64,000 bases of DNA from assembly GCF_042679085.1 (NCBI RefSeq), contig NZ_JBHTLQ010000010.1, positions 31,126-95,125 of the forward strand. Direction: 5' to 3'. This document shows positions 1 to 8,339 of the stretch, piece by piece. The notes beneath the pieces were generated by a model. That model had not been told where the DNA came from. It ran no database searches and was given only the letters and a program-made list of their open reading frames with translations. Made by a program: the position numbers and the translations under genes. Every line of letters begins with the position of its first letter. The first letter of the stretch is position 1. The DNA comes from Phenylobacterium conjunctum (GTDB taxonomy: Bacteria > Pseudomonadota > Alphaproteobacteria > Caulobacterales > Caulobacteraceae).

Positions 1-1
1 C

Positions 2-526
2 CACAGCGCCGTGGGCGTCGGCAGCTGCTTCCGCCTGGAACTGCCCTTTGACGCCGAGGCCCTGCCGGAGCGCGATGTGACCTATGATGAGCCCGCCGCC
101 CCCATCACCGCCCCGCTGGAGCGCAAGTCCCTGCGCGTGCTGGTGGCCGAGGATGACGGCCTGAACGCCGCCATGCTGCGCGCGGTGCTGGAACAGCTGG
201 GTCACCACGTGGTTCACGCCATCGACGGGCGTCGCGCCTTTGAGCTGGCCAAGTCCATCGAGTTCGATCTGGTGATGATCGACGGCCGCATGCCGAACAT
301 GGACGGTCCCGAGACGATCCGCGCCATCCGCGGCCTGCCCGGCCCCATGGCCCAGTCGCCAATCATCGCGGTGATCGGCGGTGACGCCGAGGAGGCCATG
401 GAGTGCTCCGAGGCCGGGGCCGACGCGGTTCTGCGCAAGCCGGTGAGCGTGGGCGCTGTGGCCCGCGCCGTCGCCGACGCCATCGCCGCCGAGCGTACCG
501 TTACGGAAGGCCGCAACGTGGCTTGA
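2..526 (+). CDS. Hybrid sensor histidine kinase, C-terminal fragment (receiver domain)
   Basis: This is the 3' end of a gene that begins left of the window. The first visible residues (GVGSCFRLELPF) match the end of a HATPase domain, where a G-x-G-S-x-F motif leads into the last strand. A complete receiver (REC) domain follows. It shows the acidic pair (AEDD), the phospho-acceptor Asp in MIDGRMPNMDG and the conserved Lys in LRKP. The protein is therefore the tail of a hybrid kinase that passes phosphate to its own receiver; the input domain is not visible. A GTG at base 11 is open but lies inside the kinase fold, so I do not treat it as a start. The CoA-transferase gene follows about 50 bases later on the same strand. 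Confidence 0.85.
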   Translation, partial: HSAVGVGSCFRLELPFDAEALPERDVTYDEPAAPITAPLERKSLRVLVAEDDGLNAAMLRAVLEQLGHHVVHAIDGRRAFELAKSIEFDLVMIDGRMPNMDGPETIRAIRGLPGPMAQSPIIAVIGGDAEEAMECSEAGADAVLRKPVSVGAVARAVADAIAAERTVTEGRNVA

Positions 527-576
527 GGCCCGGCTCCAGCCCCGACACAATGCCGCCCAAACAGTGGGAGGTGCGG

Positions 577-1773
577 GTGCTGCTCAAGGGTCTGAAGGTC
601 GTCGAATTCGCCTCCTATATCGCTGCGCCCGGCGCGGCGGGCATCATGGCCGACTGGGGCGCCCAGGTGATCAAGGTGGAGCGCCCGGAGGGCGACCCCA
701 TGCGCCACGTCTTCGCCGACGCGGCATCCGACCTGGCGGGCAATCCGACCTTCAGCCTGGATAACCGCGGCAAGCGGGCCATCGTCCTGGACATCTCCAA
801 GCCCTCGGGCCGGGACGCCCTGGCCAAGCTGGCTCAGGACGCCGACGTGTTCCTGACCAATGTCCGGCCCGCGGCCCTGAAGCGGGCGGGTCTGGACGAG
901 GCGACCCTGCGCGCCGCCAATCCGCGCCTGATCTACGCCATGGTCACCGGCTACGGCCTGGAGGGGCCGGACGCCGACAAGCCGGGCTTTGACGTCACCG
1001 CCTTCTGGGCCCGCGCCGGGGTCGGCCACATGACGGTGCCGAAGGGCGGCGAGCCCTTCCTGCTGCGCACCGGGGTGGGCGACCACACCACCTCCCTCGC
1101 CACCGTCTCGGCCATCCTGGCGGCCCTGTACGAGCGCGAGCAGACGGGCCAGGGCCGGGTGGTCCAGACCTCTCTCCTGGCCACCGGCATCTATACGGTC
1201 AGCTCGGACCTGGCGGTGCAGCTGGCCTTCGGCCGGCTGGCCTCGGCCCGCCCGCGCACAGCGCCGTTTGACGCCCTGGCCAATTTCTACGCCGCCTCGG
1301 ACGGCCGCTGGTTCGTGCTCAATCCGCGCGGCGCGGGCAAGGACTGGGTCCCGATCATCACCGCCGCCGGCCGGCCTGACCTGGCCCAGGATGAACGCTT
1401 CGCCACCGGCAAGGCTCGCCGGGTCAACGCCGCCGCCTTGGCGGTCGAACTGGACGCCGCCTTCCGCAAGTTCAGTTTCGAGGAGGTCGCCGCCCGGCTG
1501 GACGAGGCCGACCTGGTCTGGTCGCCCTTCCAGAGCCCGGCTGATGTGTCCGCCGACCCGCAGGCCGCCGCCGCCGGCGCCTGGGTCGAAATCACCGACG
1601 GCCAGGGTCACGGCTTCCGCTCGCCGGCCGCGCCGGCCCGCTTCCCCGGCATGGACCAGTCCACGCGGCCGCCCGCGCCGGTGCTGGGCCAGCACACCCG
1701 CGAGATCCTGCGCGAGGCCGGCTACGAGGACGAGGTGATCGAGGCGATGATCCGCGACGGCGCGGCCGTCTAG
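577..1773 (+). CDS. CaiB/BaiF family (class III) CoA-transferase
   Basis: The 398-residue product opens with LLKGLKVVEF and continues with the family's typical sequence (GAQVIKVERPEGDPMR, FSLDNRGKRA). Class III CoA-transferases move CoA between carboxylic acids through an aspartyl-CoA intermediate. The likely catalytic Asp is in PGFDVTAFWARAG, in the usual place after a GYG-x-x-GP turn. The substrate cannot be read from sequence. I chose GTG at 577 because GGGAGG lies about 5 bases upstream; in-frame ATG 550 and GTG 571 have no properly spaced site. The stop overlaps the stop of the convergent transglycosylase gene in a shared CTAG. Confidence 0.88.
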   Translation: MLLKGLKVVEFASYIAAPGAAGIMADWGAQVIKVERPEGDPMRHVFADAASDLAGNPTFSLDNRGKRAIVLDISKPSGRDALAKLAQDADVFLTNVRPAALKRAGLDEATLRAANPRLIYAMVTGYGLEGPDADKPGFDVTAFWARAGVGHMTVPKGGEPFLLRTGVGDHTTSLATVSAILAALYEREQTGQGRVVQTSLLATGIYTVSSDLAVQLAFGRLASARPRTAPFDALANFYAASDGRWFVLNPRGAGKDWVPIITAAGRPDLAQDERFATGKARRVNAAALAVELDAAFRKFSFEEVAARLDEADLVWSPFQSPADVSADPQAAAAGAWVEITDGQGHGFRSPAAPARFPGMDQSTRPPAPVLGQHTREILREAGYEDEVIEAMIRDGAAV

Positions 1774-2612
1774 CTCTTCTTGTCGTCGCGGGCGTCCGAC
1801 AGGACCCGCAGCATCTCTGTGGAGAACATCGAGCTCGCCAGGCGCAGGCCGGAGCCGCCGGTCTGGGGCATGCCGCTGTCGGCCTCCTGGGGGCCGCGCA
1901 GGATCATTTCCATCAGCATCGCCTCTTCGCGGCTGCGATCGGCGTTGCGGGCCGAGGCGTACTGGATGAAGCCCTGGTCCGGCGTGACGCGCGGGGCGTC
2001 CACCGCCGGGGCTGCCCCGCCCGTGCGGGTCAGGTTGGCGTAGACCTCTGACACCGTGGCCGCCCGCCCCTCGCGATAGAAGATCGAGCGATTGGCCTGG
2101 GCGGCGTCGGGGAACAGGCTGGCCGCGCTGGCGGCGGGCCGGGTCTGGACCGCCTCGATCAGCCGGGCCGAGCCCTGCGGCCCCAGGAAGTGCGCGGCGT
2201 AGAGTTCGCCGGCGGTCGGGGTGCGGCCGGTGCGGCCCTTGAGATAGGAGGCGTGGTCCGAAGCGAGTTCGCCGGCCATCAGAGACGCGGCGTGCGGGTC
2301 GAGCCGCAGGTCCATGACCGCCTGGCGCGCCTCCCCGCCATTGACCTTGTAGCGACCGTCAGCGCCCCGCTGGATCAGCTCGGCATAGCGAGCGTAGCCG
2401 TACTTGGCGCCGTGCTGCTTCAGGGTGGAAAGCCAGGTCTGTTCTGTGAACTGGAACAGGCCAGCGGCCGAGGAGGTCTGGGCCTTGGCCTTGGGGTTGT
2501 AGCCGCTCTCGCGGCTGGCGGTCTTCATCAGGAACGAGAAGTCGACCCCCGTCGCGCTGGACGCGCGCTGGATGGCGGTTTCGACGACGCCTCTGAGTCC
2601 CTGGATGGCCAT
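1770..2612 (-). CDS. Lytic transglycosylase (SLT) domain protein
   Basis: The 280-residue protein carries a transglycosylase SLT fold near its N-terminus. The catalytic Glu is expected in TASRESGYNP (about residue 35), followed by SSAAGLFQFTEQTW, the conserved substrate-groove segment. Later segments (ELYAAHFLGPQGSARL) also fit SLT proteins that cleave the glycan backbone of peptidoglycan. No signal peptide is evident at this start, which is unusual for a periplasmic enzyme. It may be exported by another route, or act in assembly of a trans-envelope machine such as the flagellum. A CtrA-like box 25-39 bases upstream would fit cell-cycle control. The flagellar link is inference. Confidence 0.8.
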   Translation of the reverse strand: MAIQGLRGVVETAIQRASSATGVDFSFLMKTASRESGYNPKAKAQTSSAAGLFQFTEQTWLSTLKQHGAKYGYARYAELIQRGADGRYKVNGGEARQAVMDLRLDPHAASLMAGELASDHASYLKGRTGRTPTAGELYAAHFLGPQGSARLIEAVQTRPAASAASLFPDAAQANRSIFYREGRAATVSEVYANLTRTGGAAPAVDAPRVTPDQGFIQYASARNADRSREEAMLMEMILRGPQEADSGMPQTGGSGLRLASSMFSTEMLRVLSDARDDKKS

Positions 2613-2636
2613 GACGCCAGATGTGAAGGGACATGG

Positions 2637-2651
2637 TTAACGGCGCGCTAA
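2637..2651 (-). promoter_or_regulatory. Candidate CtrA binding site (TTAG-N7-TTAA)
   Basis: Read on the minus strand, the site is TTAG, seven bases (CGCGCCG), TTAA, then CCAT. The CtrA consensus in Caulobacterales is TTAA-N7-TTAA, often continued as TTAACCAT, so there is one mismatch. It lies 25-39 bases upstream of the transglycosylase start. The wider sequence is also an inverted repeat, with ATGGTTA at 2633-2639 and TAACCAT at 2649-2655. Confidence 0.5.
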
Positions 2652-2780
2652 CCATACTGCGGCGGACCGCCCCAGGAAGGTCATGGTCCCGCTTGGGTCC
2701 GGCCCCCGTTCCGCCGCGATCACGGCGCGACCCTTGTTTCAGCGCCGCAACACGCGGACGCCATGACAAGGGAGGTAGAG

Positions 2781-3476
2781 TTGGTCCAAGCCCCGTTCGC
2801 CCCTGCCTATGCGGGGATTCCCGTCGCCCGCCCACGCCCGTCACGCACGGCGGTCACCGCCATCGGCGTGTCCATCGCGGTCCATGCCGGCCTGTTCGGC
2901 TATCTGGCCCTGCAGCGCTTCGCGACGCCGTCGGAGCCGACCGAGACGCTCGCCGAGCCACCGGCCACCCTTGTGACCCTGGCCAATCCGCCGCCGAAGC
3001 CGGTCGTGGACGCCCGCAAGCCGCCCCCCCTCCACAAGCCGGTGACGACCCGCAGTCTGCCGACACCACCGCCTCTGCCCGCGCAACCGCCGCAGACCCA
3101 TGCCGAGACCGTGGATCCAGGCCCTGTAAAGACCATCACCCAGGTCGAGGTCACCCCGATCACGCCGGATCCGCCGCGGCTGATCGGTCGGCCCCAATGG
3201 ATCCGCAAACCGACCGCCCGAGACCTGGCTCGAGTCTATCCCGACCGCGCCGTCCGCCTTGGCCTTGAGGGCGCGGCCACCCTGTCCTGCGAGGTTGGCG
3301 CCAGCGGGGCGGTGCGCAATTGCGCAGTGACCTCTGAGAGCCCCACCGACCTCGGCTTCGGGGCCGCGGCCTTGAAGCTTGCGCCGCGCTTCCTGATGAG
3401 CCCGCAGACGGAAGATGGCCGACCGGTCGACGGCGCCCGCGTGGTGATCCCCCTGCGGTTCAGGCTCGCGGACTGA
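2781..3476 (+). CDS. TonB family energy transducer (stand-alone)
   Basis: This looks like a TonB protein: a short N-terminal cytoplasmic tail, one membrane helix (VTAIGVSIAVHAGLFGYLAL), a long proline-rich periplasmic stretch, and a C-terminal TonB domain (YPDRAVRLGLEGAATLSCEV to RVVIPLRF). TonB couples the proton-motive force, through ExbB-ExbD, to outer-membrane receptors. Its C-terminal domain closely resembles that of the tonB at 62076-62768, so the two are paralogues, but no exbB or exbD lies beside this one. I prefer the TTG at 2781 because AAGGGAGGT ends 5 bases upstream. An in-frame ATG at 2763 has no visible ribosome-binding site and would add six residues. Confidence 0.82.
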   Translation: MVQAPFAPAYAGIPVARPRPSRTAVTAIGVSIAVHAGLFGYLALQRFATPSEPTETLAEPPATLVTLANPPPKPVVDARKPPPLHKPVTTRSLPTPPPLPAQPPQTHAETVDPGPVKTITQVEVTPITPDPPRLIGRPQWIRKPTARDLARVYPDRAVRLGLEGAATLSCEVGASGAVRNCAVTSESPTDLGFGAAALKLAPRFLMSPQTEDGRPVDGARVVIPLRFRLAD

Positions 3477-3482
3477 GCCGGG

Positions 3483-5303
3483 TCAGGCGACCTGGACGGC
3501 GGAGGGCGCGGCCTGGCTCAGGCTCTGCTGCAGCACCTCCACCAACCGGGTCGCCTCGATGGGCTTGGCGATGACGTTGTCCATGCCCGCAGCGTAGTAG
3601 GCTTCCGTCTCGTGGGTGAGGACGCTGGCGGTGACCGCGACGATGGGTGTCCGCGGTCGAGCCATCTCGGCTTCGCGGCGGCGGATCAGGCGGCTGGCGT
3701 CCAGCCCATCCATGTCCGGCATGTGGATGTCCATGAGGATCACGTCCCAGGGCCGATCCGACCAGGCCTCGACAGCTTTCAAACCATCACCGACCGCCTC
3801 TGAGGCCACGCCCAGGTGGGACAGAAGCGTCTGCAGCACCACGCGGTTGGTCGGATTGTCGTCAGCGATCAGCACGCGCAGCTCGCCCTGAACCAGGGCG
3901 TCGGCGACCTCACCTTCCGCCTCCTCCGGAGCCTCGACCCGCGGGAGCGGCGCCTCGAAGGTGAAGGTGGCGCCCTGCCCCGGCTGGCTGTGCAGCCGGA
4001 TCGCGCCGCCCATGAGGGTGATCACCTCTCGGCAGATCGCCAGGCCCAGGCCCGTCCCGCTGGCCCTGCGGGTGCTGGAGCCGTCGCCCTGGACGAAGCG
4101 GTCAAAGATCACCGCCTGATGCGCCGGCGAGACGCCGGGACCGGTGTCAGCGACGGTGAAGACAATGCCGTCCTCACCGGGCGCGATCCGCACCTTCACG
4201 CCGCCCTGGTCGGTGAACTTGATGGCGTTGGACAACAGGTTGCTCAGCACCTGACGCAGGCGGACCTCGTCGCCAAATCGCCAGCCCGCGGCCCCGGGAT
4301 CCAGCTCCAGCGCGAAGGCCAGACCCTTGTCCTGGGCCAAGCCGCCATAAAGCCGGTCAATCGCCTCGGCGAAGCGATCCATGCTGAAGGGCGCCGGGAC
4401 GATCTCCATCCGGCCGGCCTCGATCTTGGAGATGTCCAGCACGTCGTTGACCACGTCCAGCAGGCTGCGCGCCGAGGACTCGATGAGCTGGAGACGGCCG
4501 GCCTGATCTGGCGGCAGGGCGGACTGGGCCATGACATGCGCCATGCCCAGTACGCCGTTGAGAGGCGTGCGGATCTCGTGGCTGATGGTGGCCAGGAACT
4601 CCGTCTTGGCGCGGCTGGCCGCCTGGGCCGACACCGCCAGCTCCTGGGCCTCGGCCCGCAGTCGGTCGTTCTCCGCCAGCTTCTCGCCAAGGGCCCGGTT
4701 GAGCTCATCCGAGGCGATGCGGGCGCCGAGCTCGCGCATGACCGCGCCGCGCATCAGGGTGGACATCCCGATGGCGGCGAAGACCCCGGCGACGCCCACA
4801 AAGGCGTACTGGCCGATCAGGTCGCCAGGCGCATTGCGGGCCAGCATCAGGAAGCCGGTCACCGCCATGGCCACGCTGGCGAACGCGACCCGGCGGCTGG
4901 GCGCCGAGGTGCCGAACACCAGGGCCATGAGCACAAAGTAGACGAGCTTGAGCGGCTCGAAGTGAATGGTCAGGTAGGCGACGACGTTGACCAGCAACAG
5001 GAGGTTCACGCAGGCCGCTGCGACCTCAAGTCGCAGCATGCTGGGCGGCCGCCGCTTGAGATCTCGCCACAGCAATCCGGCCGAAAGCGCCGCGATGACC
5101 GCCAGGCCCTCCAGATACAGAAGGTTCGCGCCCACCTCGAAAAACGGGTGAGCGCACGAGATCACGACGTAGTAGCAAGCCGCGGCCAGCAAATACCCAC
5201 GCACTACAGGCACATAGGCTGCAGCGACTTCGTCGGGCGGCACATCGACCGGGGGTCTCGGGCTCAAGACAATGACTCGGGCTGCAGGCGCAAACCGCCT
5301 CAA
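3483..5303 (-). CDS. Membrane-bound hybrid histidine kinase with receiver domain
   Basis: About 606 residues. Residues 35-185 hold about five to six hydrophobic segments with no obvious periplasmic sensor domain, so the sensing region is the membrane part itself. A coiled linker leads to HisKA with phospho-accepting His at about 242 (ATISHEIRTPLNG), then a HATPase with N box (LLSNAIKFT) and G boxes (DTGPGVS, GTGLGLAI). A REC domain follows, with Asp at about 525 (LMDIHMPDMDG) and Lys in AKPIE. The gene is transcribed alone and converges on the tonB gene, with 6 bases between the stops. The start is uncertain: 5303 is a TTG with no clear ribosome-binding site, and a start up to about 12 codons downstream is possible. 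Confidence 0.88.
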   Translation of the reverse strand: MRRFAPAARVIVLSPRPPVDVPPDEVAAAYVPVVRGYLLAAACYYVVISCAHPFFEVGANLLYLEGLAVIAALSAGLLWRDLKRRPPSMLRLEVAAACVNLLLLVNVVAYLTIHFEPLKLVYFVLMALVFGTSAPSRRVAFASVAMAVTGFLMLARNAPGDLIGQYAFVGVAGVFAAIGMSTLMRGAVMRELGARIASDELNRALGEKLAENDRLRAEAQELAVSAQAASRAKTEFLATISHEIRTPLNGVLGMAHVMAQSALPPDQAGRLQLIESSARSLLDVVNDVLDISKIEAGRMEIVPAPFSMDRFAEAIDRLYGGLAQDKGLAFALELDPGAAGWRFGDEVRLRQVLSNLLSNAIKFTDQGGVKVRIAPGEDGIVFTVADTGPGVSPAHQAVIFDRFVQGDGSSTRRASGTGLGLAICREVITLMGGAIRLHSQPGQGATFTFEAPLPRVEAPEEAEGEVADALVQGELRVLIADDNPTNRVVLQTLLSHLGVASEAVGDGLKAVEAWSDRPWDVILMDIHMPDMDGLDASRLIRRREAEMARPRTPIVAVTASVLTHETEAYYAAGMDNVIAKPIEATRLVEVLQQSLSQAAPSAVQVA

Positions 5304-5365
5304 AACGAGTACATCCGAGTCCGGGTTAATCGCCGAACAATGTTGCGCTCAAACTGGGTGTGATC

Positions 5366-6535
5366 TCAGTAACTCTTGGCGAGGCCCAGCACGCGCTCGG
5401 CGATGAAGTTGAACACCATCTCGCGACTGATCGGCGCGATGCGGGCGATCATGGATTCCCGGAAGTAGCGCTCGACGTCATAGGCCTTGGCGTACCCCAT
5501 GCCGCCATGGGTGAAGATCGCGGTCTCGCAGGCGTGGAAGCCGGCCTCCGCCCCCAGATACTTGGCTGCATTGGCCTCGGCGCCGCAATCGCGCCCGGCG
5601 TCGTAGAGCGCGGCGGCCTTGAACGCCATCAGGTTGGCCGCTTCCAGCTCGGCCCAGCTTTTGGCCAGCGGATGGGCGACGCCCTGGTTCTGGCCGATGG
5701 GCCGGCCGAACACGACCCGCTCCTTGGCGTAGGCCGCGGCTCGGGCCAGGGCGGCGCGGCCCAGGCCGACGGCCTCGGCGCCGAACAGCACCCGCTCGGG
5801 GTTCAGGCCCTGCAGCAGGTAGTAGAAGCCCCTCCCCTCCTCACCGATCAGGTGGTCGGCGGGGATCTCCAGGTTGTCGATGAAGACCGCATTGGACTCC
5901 ACCGCCTTGCGGCCCATCTTCGGGATCGGCCGGGCCTCGATCCGGCTGCGGTCGAAGTCGGTGTAAAACAGCGACAGCCCCTCGGTGGACTTCTTGACCT
6001 GGTCACGCGGCGTGGTCCGCGCGATGACCAGGAACTTGTTCGCCCGCTGGGCCGAGGTCGTCCAGATTTTGCGACCGTTCAGCACGTAACCGCCAGCGAT
6101 CTTGTCCGCGCGCGTCGTCAGGCTGGTGGTGTCCAGGCCGGCGTCGGGTTCAGTGATCCCGATGCACATCTTGTCCTCGCCCGCGATCAGCCGCGGGATG
6201 TGCAGGCGCTTCTGGGCCTCAGACCCAAACTTGGCGATGGGCATGGGGCCGAAGATGTTGAGGTGCAGGGCGCTGGCGCCGGAGAAGCCCGCACCGGACT
6301 GGGCCACCGCCTGCATGACAATGGCGGCCTCGGTGAGCCCAAGGCCGGCCCCGCCGAGCTCCGTCGGCATCGCTGCGCCCAGCCAGCCGCCAGCGGCCAT
6401 GGCGGCGACGAAGGCTTCCGGAAACGCCCCGGTCTCGTCGGTCTCTCGCCAATAGTCAGCGTCGAAATCGGCGCAGAGACGGGCGACGCTGTCGCGGATC
6501 GCCTCCTGCTCGTCAGTGAACCAGAAGCCGCTCAT
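5366..6535 (-). CDS. Acyl-CoA dehydrogenase family flavoprotein
   Basis: The 389-residue product aligns along its length with acyl-CoA dehydrogenases, which oxidise acyl-CoA thioesters at the alpha-beta bond using FAD. Visible signatures are CIGITEPDAGLDTTSL (flavin and substrate loop), NGRKIWTT and the C-terminal THGGMGYAKAYDVERYFRE motif. The start at 6535 (MSGFWFTDEQ) has GGGGGGA a few bases upstream. The gene lies 25 bases after the ThiO-like oxidase gene on the same strand, so the two are probably cotranscribed. Substrate chain length and electron acceptor cannot be assigned. Confidence 0.9.
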   Translation of the reverse strand: MSGFWFTDEQEAIRDSVARLCADFDADYWRETDETGAFPEAFVAAMAAGGWLGAAMPTELGGAGLGLTEAAIVMQAVAQSGAGFSGASALHLNIFGPMPIAKFGSEAQKRLHIPRLIAGEDKMCIGITEPDAGLDTTSLTTRADKIAGGYVLNGRKIWTTSAQRANKFLVIARTTPRDQVKKSTEGLSLFYTDFDRSRIEARPIPKMGRKAVESNAVFIDNLEIPADHLIGEEGRGFYYLLQGLNPERVLFGAEAVGLGRAALARAAAYAKERVVFGRPIGQNQGVAHPLAKSWAELEAANLMAFKAAALYDAGRDCGAEANAAKYLGAEAGFHACETAIFTHGGMGYAKAYDVERYFRESMIARIAPISREMVFNFIAERVLGLAKSY

Positions 6536-6560
6536 TCTCCCCCCAAATCCGTCCCGCCGC

Positions 6561-7589
6561 TCAGGCCGCGAAGCGGCCCGGGTCCAGTCGCGCAGCATAG
6601 GGCCCAGCGTCCCGCCCCGTAACGCAAGCCGCGATGATCCGGGCGGCCAGAGGCGCTAGCAGCCAGCCGTTGCGACGCGCGCCGACAGCCAGCAGAACCC
6701 CATGATGCCGCCCGCGCCCCACCAGGGGCAGGCCGTCCGGGCTGGCGGCGCGGACGCCGGCCTGGGCCTGCACATCCCCGGCGTCCGCCAGGCGCGGGAA
6801 CAGCTTGGCGCCCCGGACCCGCAAGGTCTCGATCGCCGCAGGATCAATGTCCAGGTCAGCCCGGCCGGGCTCCATGGTCGCGCCCAGCACCAGGCCGGTG
6901 GCCGACGGCGCCGCATAGACGCCCTCGGTGCGCACGACAGCGCCCCGCGCCAGCGGGTCATTGATGCGGACCAGCTGGCCCTTGATCGGCTGCAGCAGGG
7001 ACAGGCTGGGTGCCATCACCGCCAGGTCGGTGGCGGCGCCGGTGGCGACCACCAGCCGGTCCGCGCCTTCGAATCCCGTGGCGGCGCGGGCGTGGAAACT
7101 GACCCCAAGGTCCGCCGCCGCCCGGCGCAGGGCGGAGAGCGCCTGGGCCGGATCCAGCCGCCAGTCCTCGCGCACCAGCAAACCCTCACGCCATTCCGGC
7201 GACAGGCCAGGCGACAGTTGGGCCAGGGTGTTGCGGCCGATGGCGTTGGGATAGAGGCCCAGTCGACGCAGGGCGGTGTCCGTGGTCGAGAGAAACTGTG
7301 GCGCGCCGACAGCGATCGCCCCCGCGCGATCCAGGCTCAGTCCCAGCCGCGCCTCCAGGCCAGGCCACAGGTCCCGGCCGGCGAGCAGCAGGTCGAAGGC
7401 CTGGTCACGGGTCGGATCCAGGGCCGCCTCAAAGGCCGGCGCCAGCATGCCCGCGGCGACTCCCGAGGCGTTGGCCAGGGGCGGCGCCGGGTCGAAGACC
7501 GCCACCTCGCACCCGGCTTCGGCAAGGGCCAGGGCGGCGGTCAGGCCCATGGCCCCGGCGCCGGCGACGGTGATCCGGATGCGGCTCAT
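6561..7589 (-). CDS. thiO: FAD-dependent glycine/D-amino-acid oxidase, ThiO-like
   Basis: The 342-residue DAO-family flavoprotein starts with a Rossmann dinucleotide motif (ITVAGAGAMGLTAALALAEAG). Other family signatures are ASGVAAGMLAPAFE near the N-terminus and GVRAASPDGLPLVG with GARRNGWLLAPLAA near the C-terminus. These most resemble ThiO, which oxidises glycine to iminoglycine for thiazole synthesis in thiamine formation. No other thiamine gene is in the window; the downstream partner is an acyl-CoA dehydrogenase. The ThiO name is therefore by family resemblance only, and another D-amino-acid or sarcosine oxidase is possible. I chose the start at MSRIRITVAG (7589) because the Rossmann strand begins there. 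Confidence 0.72.
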   Translation of the reverse strand: MSRIRITVAGAGAMGLTAALALAEAGCEVAVFDPAPPLANASGVAAGMLAPAFEAALDPTRDQAFDLLLAGRDLWPGLEARLGLSLDRAGAIAVGAPQFLSTTDTALRRLGLYPNAIGRNTLAQLSPGLSPEWREGLLVREDWRLDPAQALSALRRAAADLGVSFHARAATGFEGADRLVVATGAATDLAVMAPSLSLLQPIKGQLVRINDPLARGAVVRTEGVYAAPSATGLVLGATMEPGRADLDIDPAAIETLRVRGAKLFPRLADAGDVQAQAGVRAASPDGLPLVGRGRHHGVLLAVGARRNGWLLAPLAARIIAACVTGRDAGPYAARLDPGRFAA

Positions 7590-7660
7590 GTCGCCTAACG
7601 AACGGGCTTCGGCGATGAAATCAAGTCCAGATGGATCAAGTCTTGGATCGGTTCGGCCGC

Positions 7661-8251
7661 TCAACGGCGCCGAAACAACGCCTCAAGCCCGGCGATCACC
7701 TCATCCATGAGCCGGCCTTCGCCATCGGCGGGATCGGCCAGGGTCATCGACGCCGCCCCGTGCCCACAGGCCCAGACCGCCAGGGCGATCTGGTGGATCG
7801 TGCGGCTGTCACGGTCCGACTGGGTCGGCGAGCCCGCGATCACGTCCTCCAGCACCTCAAAGGCGCGGACGCGCGCGGCGTCCACCTCGGGAACCGCAAG
7901 CACCGGCGGGTCGAACATCAGCGCATAGAGCGCCGGCTGGGCCTGGGCGAAGTCGAAATAGGCCTGGGCGCAGGTGCGGATCGGCGTCGCGTCGCCGCCG
8001 GACGCCGCCCGCAGCGCCGCCTCCAGCTCACCGAAGCCGGCCGCGGCCAGCCCCGCCAACAGGGCCTGCTTGGAGGCGTAGTGATGATAGACCGAGCCCG
8101 GCGCGATGCCGGCCCGGGCCGCCAGGGCGCGCAGGTTCAGCTGGGACAGGCCGCCGCTCTCCAGCAGCGCGCGCGCCTCGTCGAGCAACTGGGCTCGCAG
8201 ATTCCCCACATGATAGCTGCGCCGGCGCACGCCGGTTTCGAGCCAGGCCAT
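7661..8251 (-). CDS. TetR family transcriptional regulator
   Basis: The 196-residue protein has an N-terminal TetR helix-turn-helix at about residues 35-65 (LNLRALAARAGIAPGSVYHHYASKQAL is the region; its core is AARAGIAPGSVYHHY). The C-terminal ligand-binding half includes FDFAQAQPALYALMFDPP, typical of the WHG-type C-terminal domain. The start has a strong AGGGAGGG site about 7 bases upstream. The gene lies upstream of the thiO/acyl-CoA dehydrogenase pair on the same strand, with about 70 bases between, so it may control them. Ligand and operator are unknown. Confidence 0.88.
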   Translation of the reverse strand: MAWLETGVRRRSYHVGNLRAQLLDEARALLESGGLSQLNLRALAARAGIAPGSVYHHYASKQALLAGLAAAGFGELEAALRAASGGDATPIRTCAQAYFDFAQAQPALYALMFDPPVLAVPEVDAARVRAFEVLEDVIAGSPTQSDRDSRTIHQIALAVWACGHGAASMTLADPADGEGRLMDEVIAGLEALFRRR

Positions 8252-8339
8252 AGGCTCGCCCTCCCTAGGCGATGTTGGGTCTATTTGATCCGCAGCCGCG
8301 GGCGGAAGTCCAGGGGGAAGGCGACAGTGGGGATAGCGC

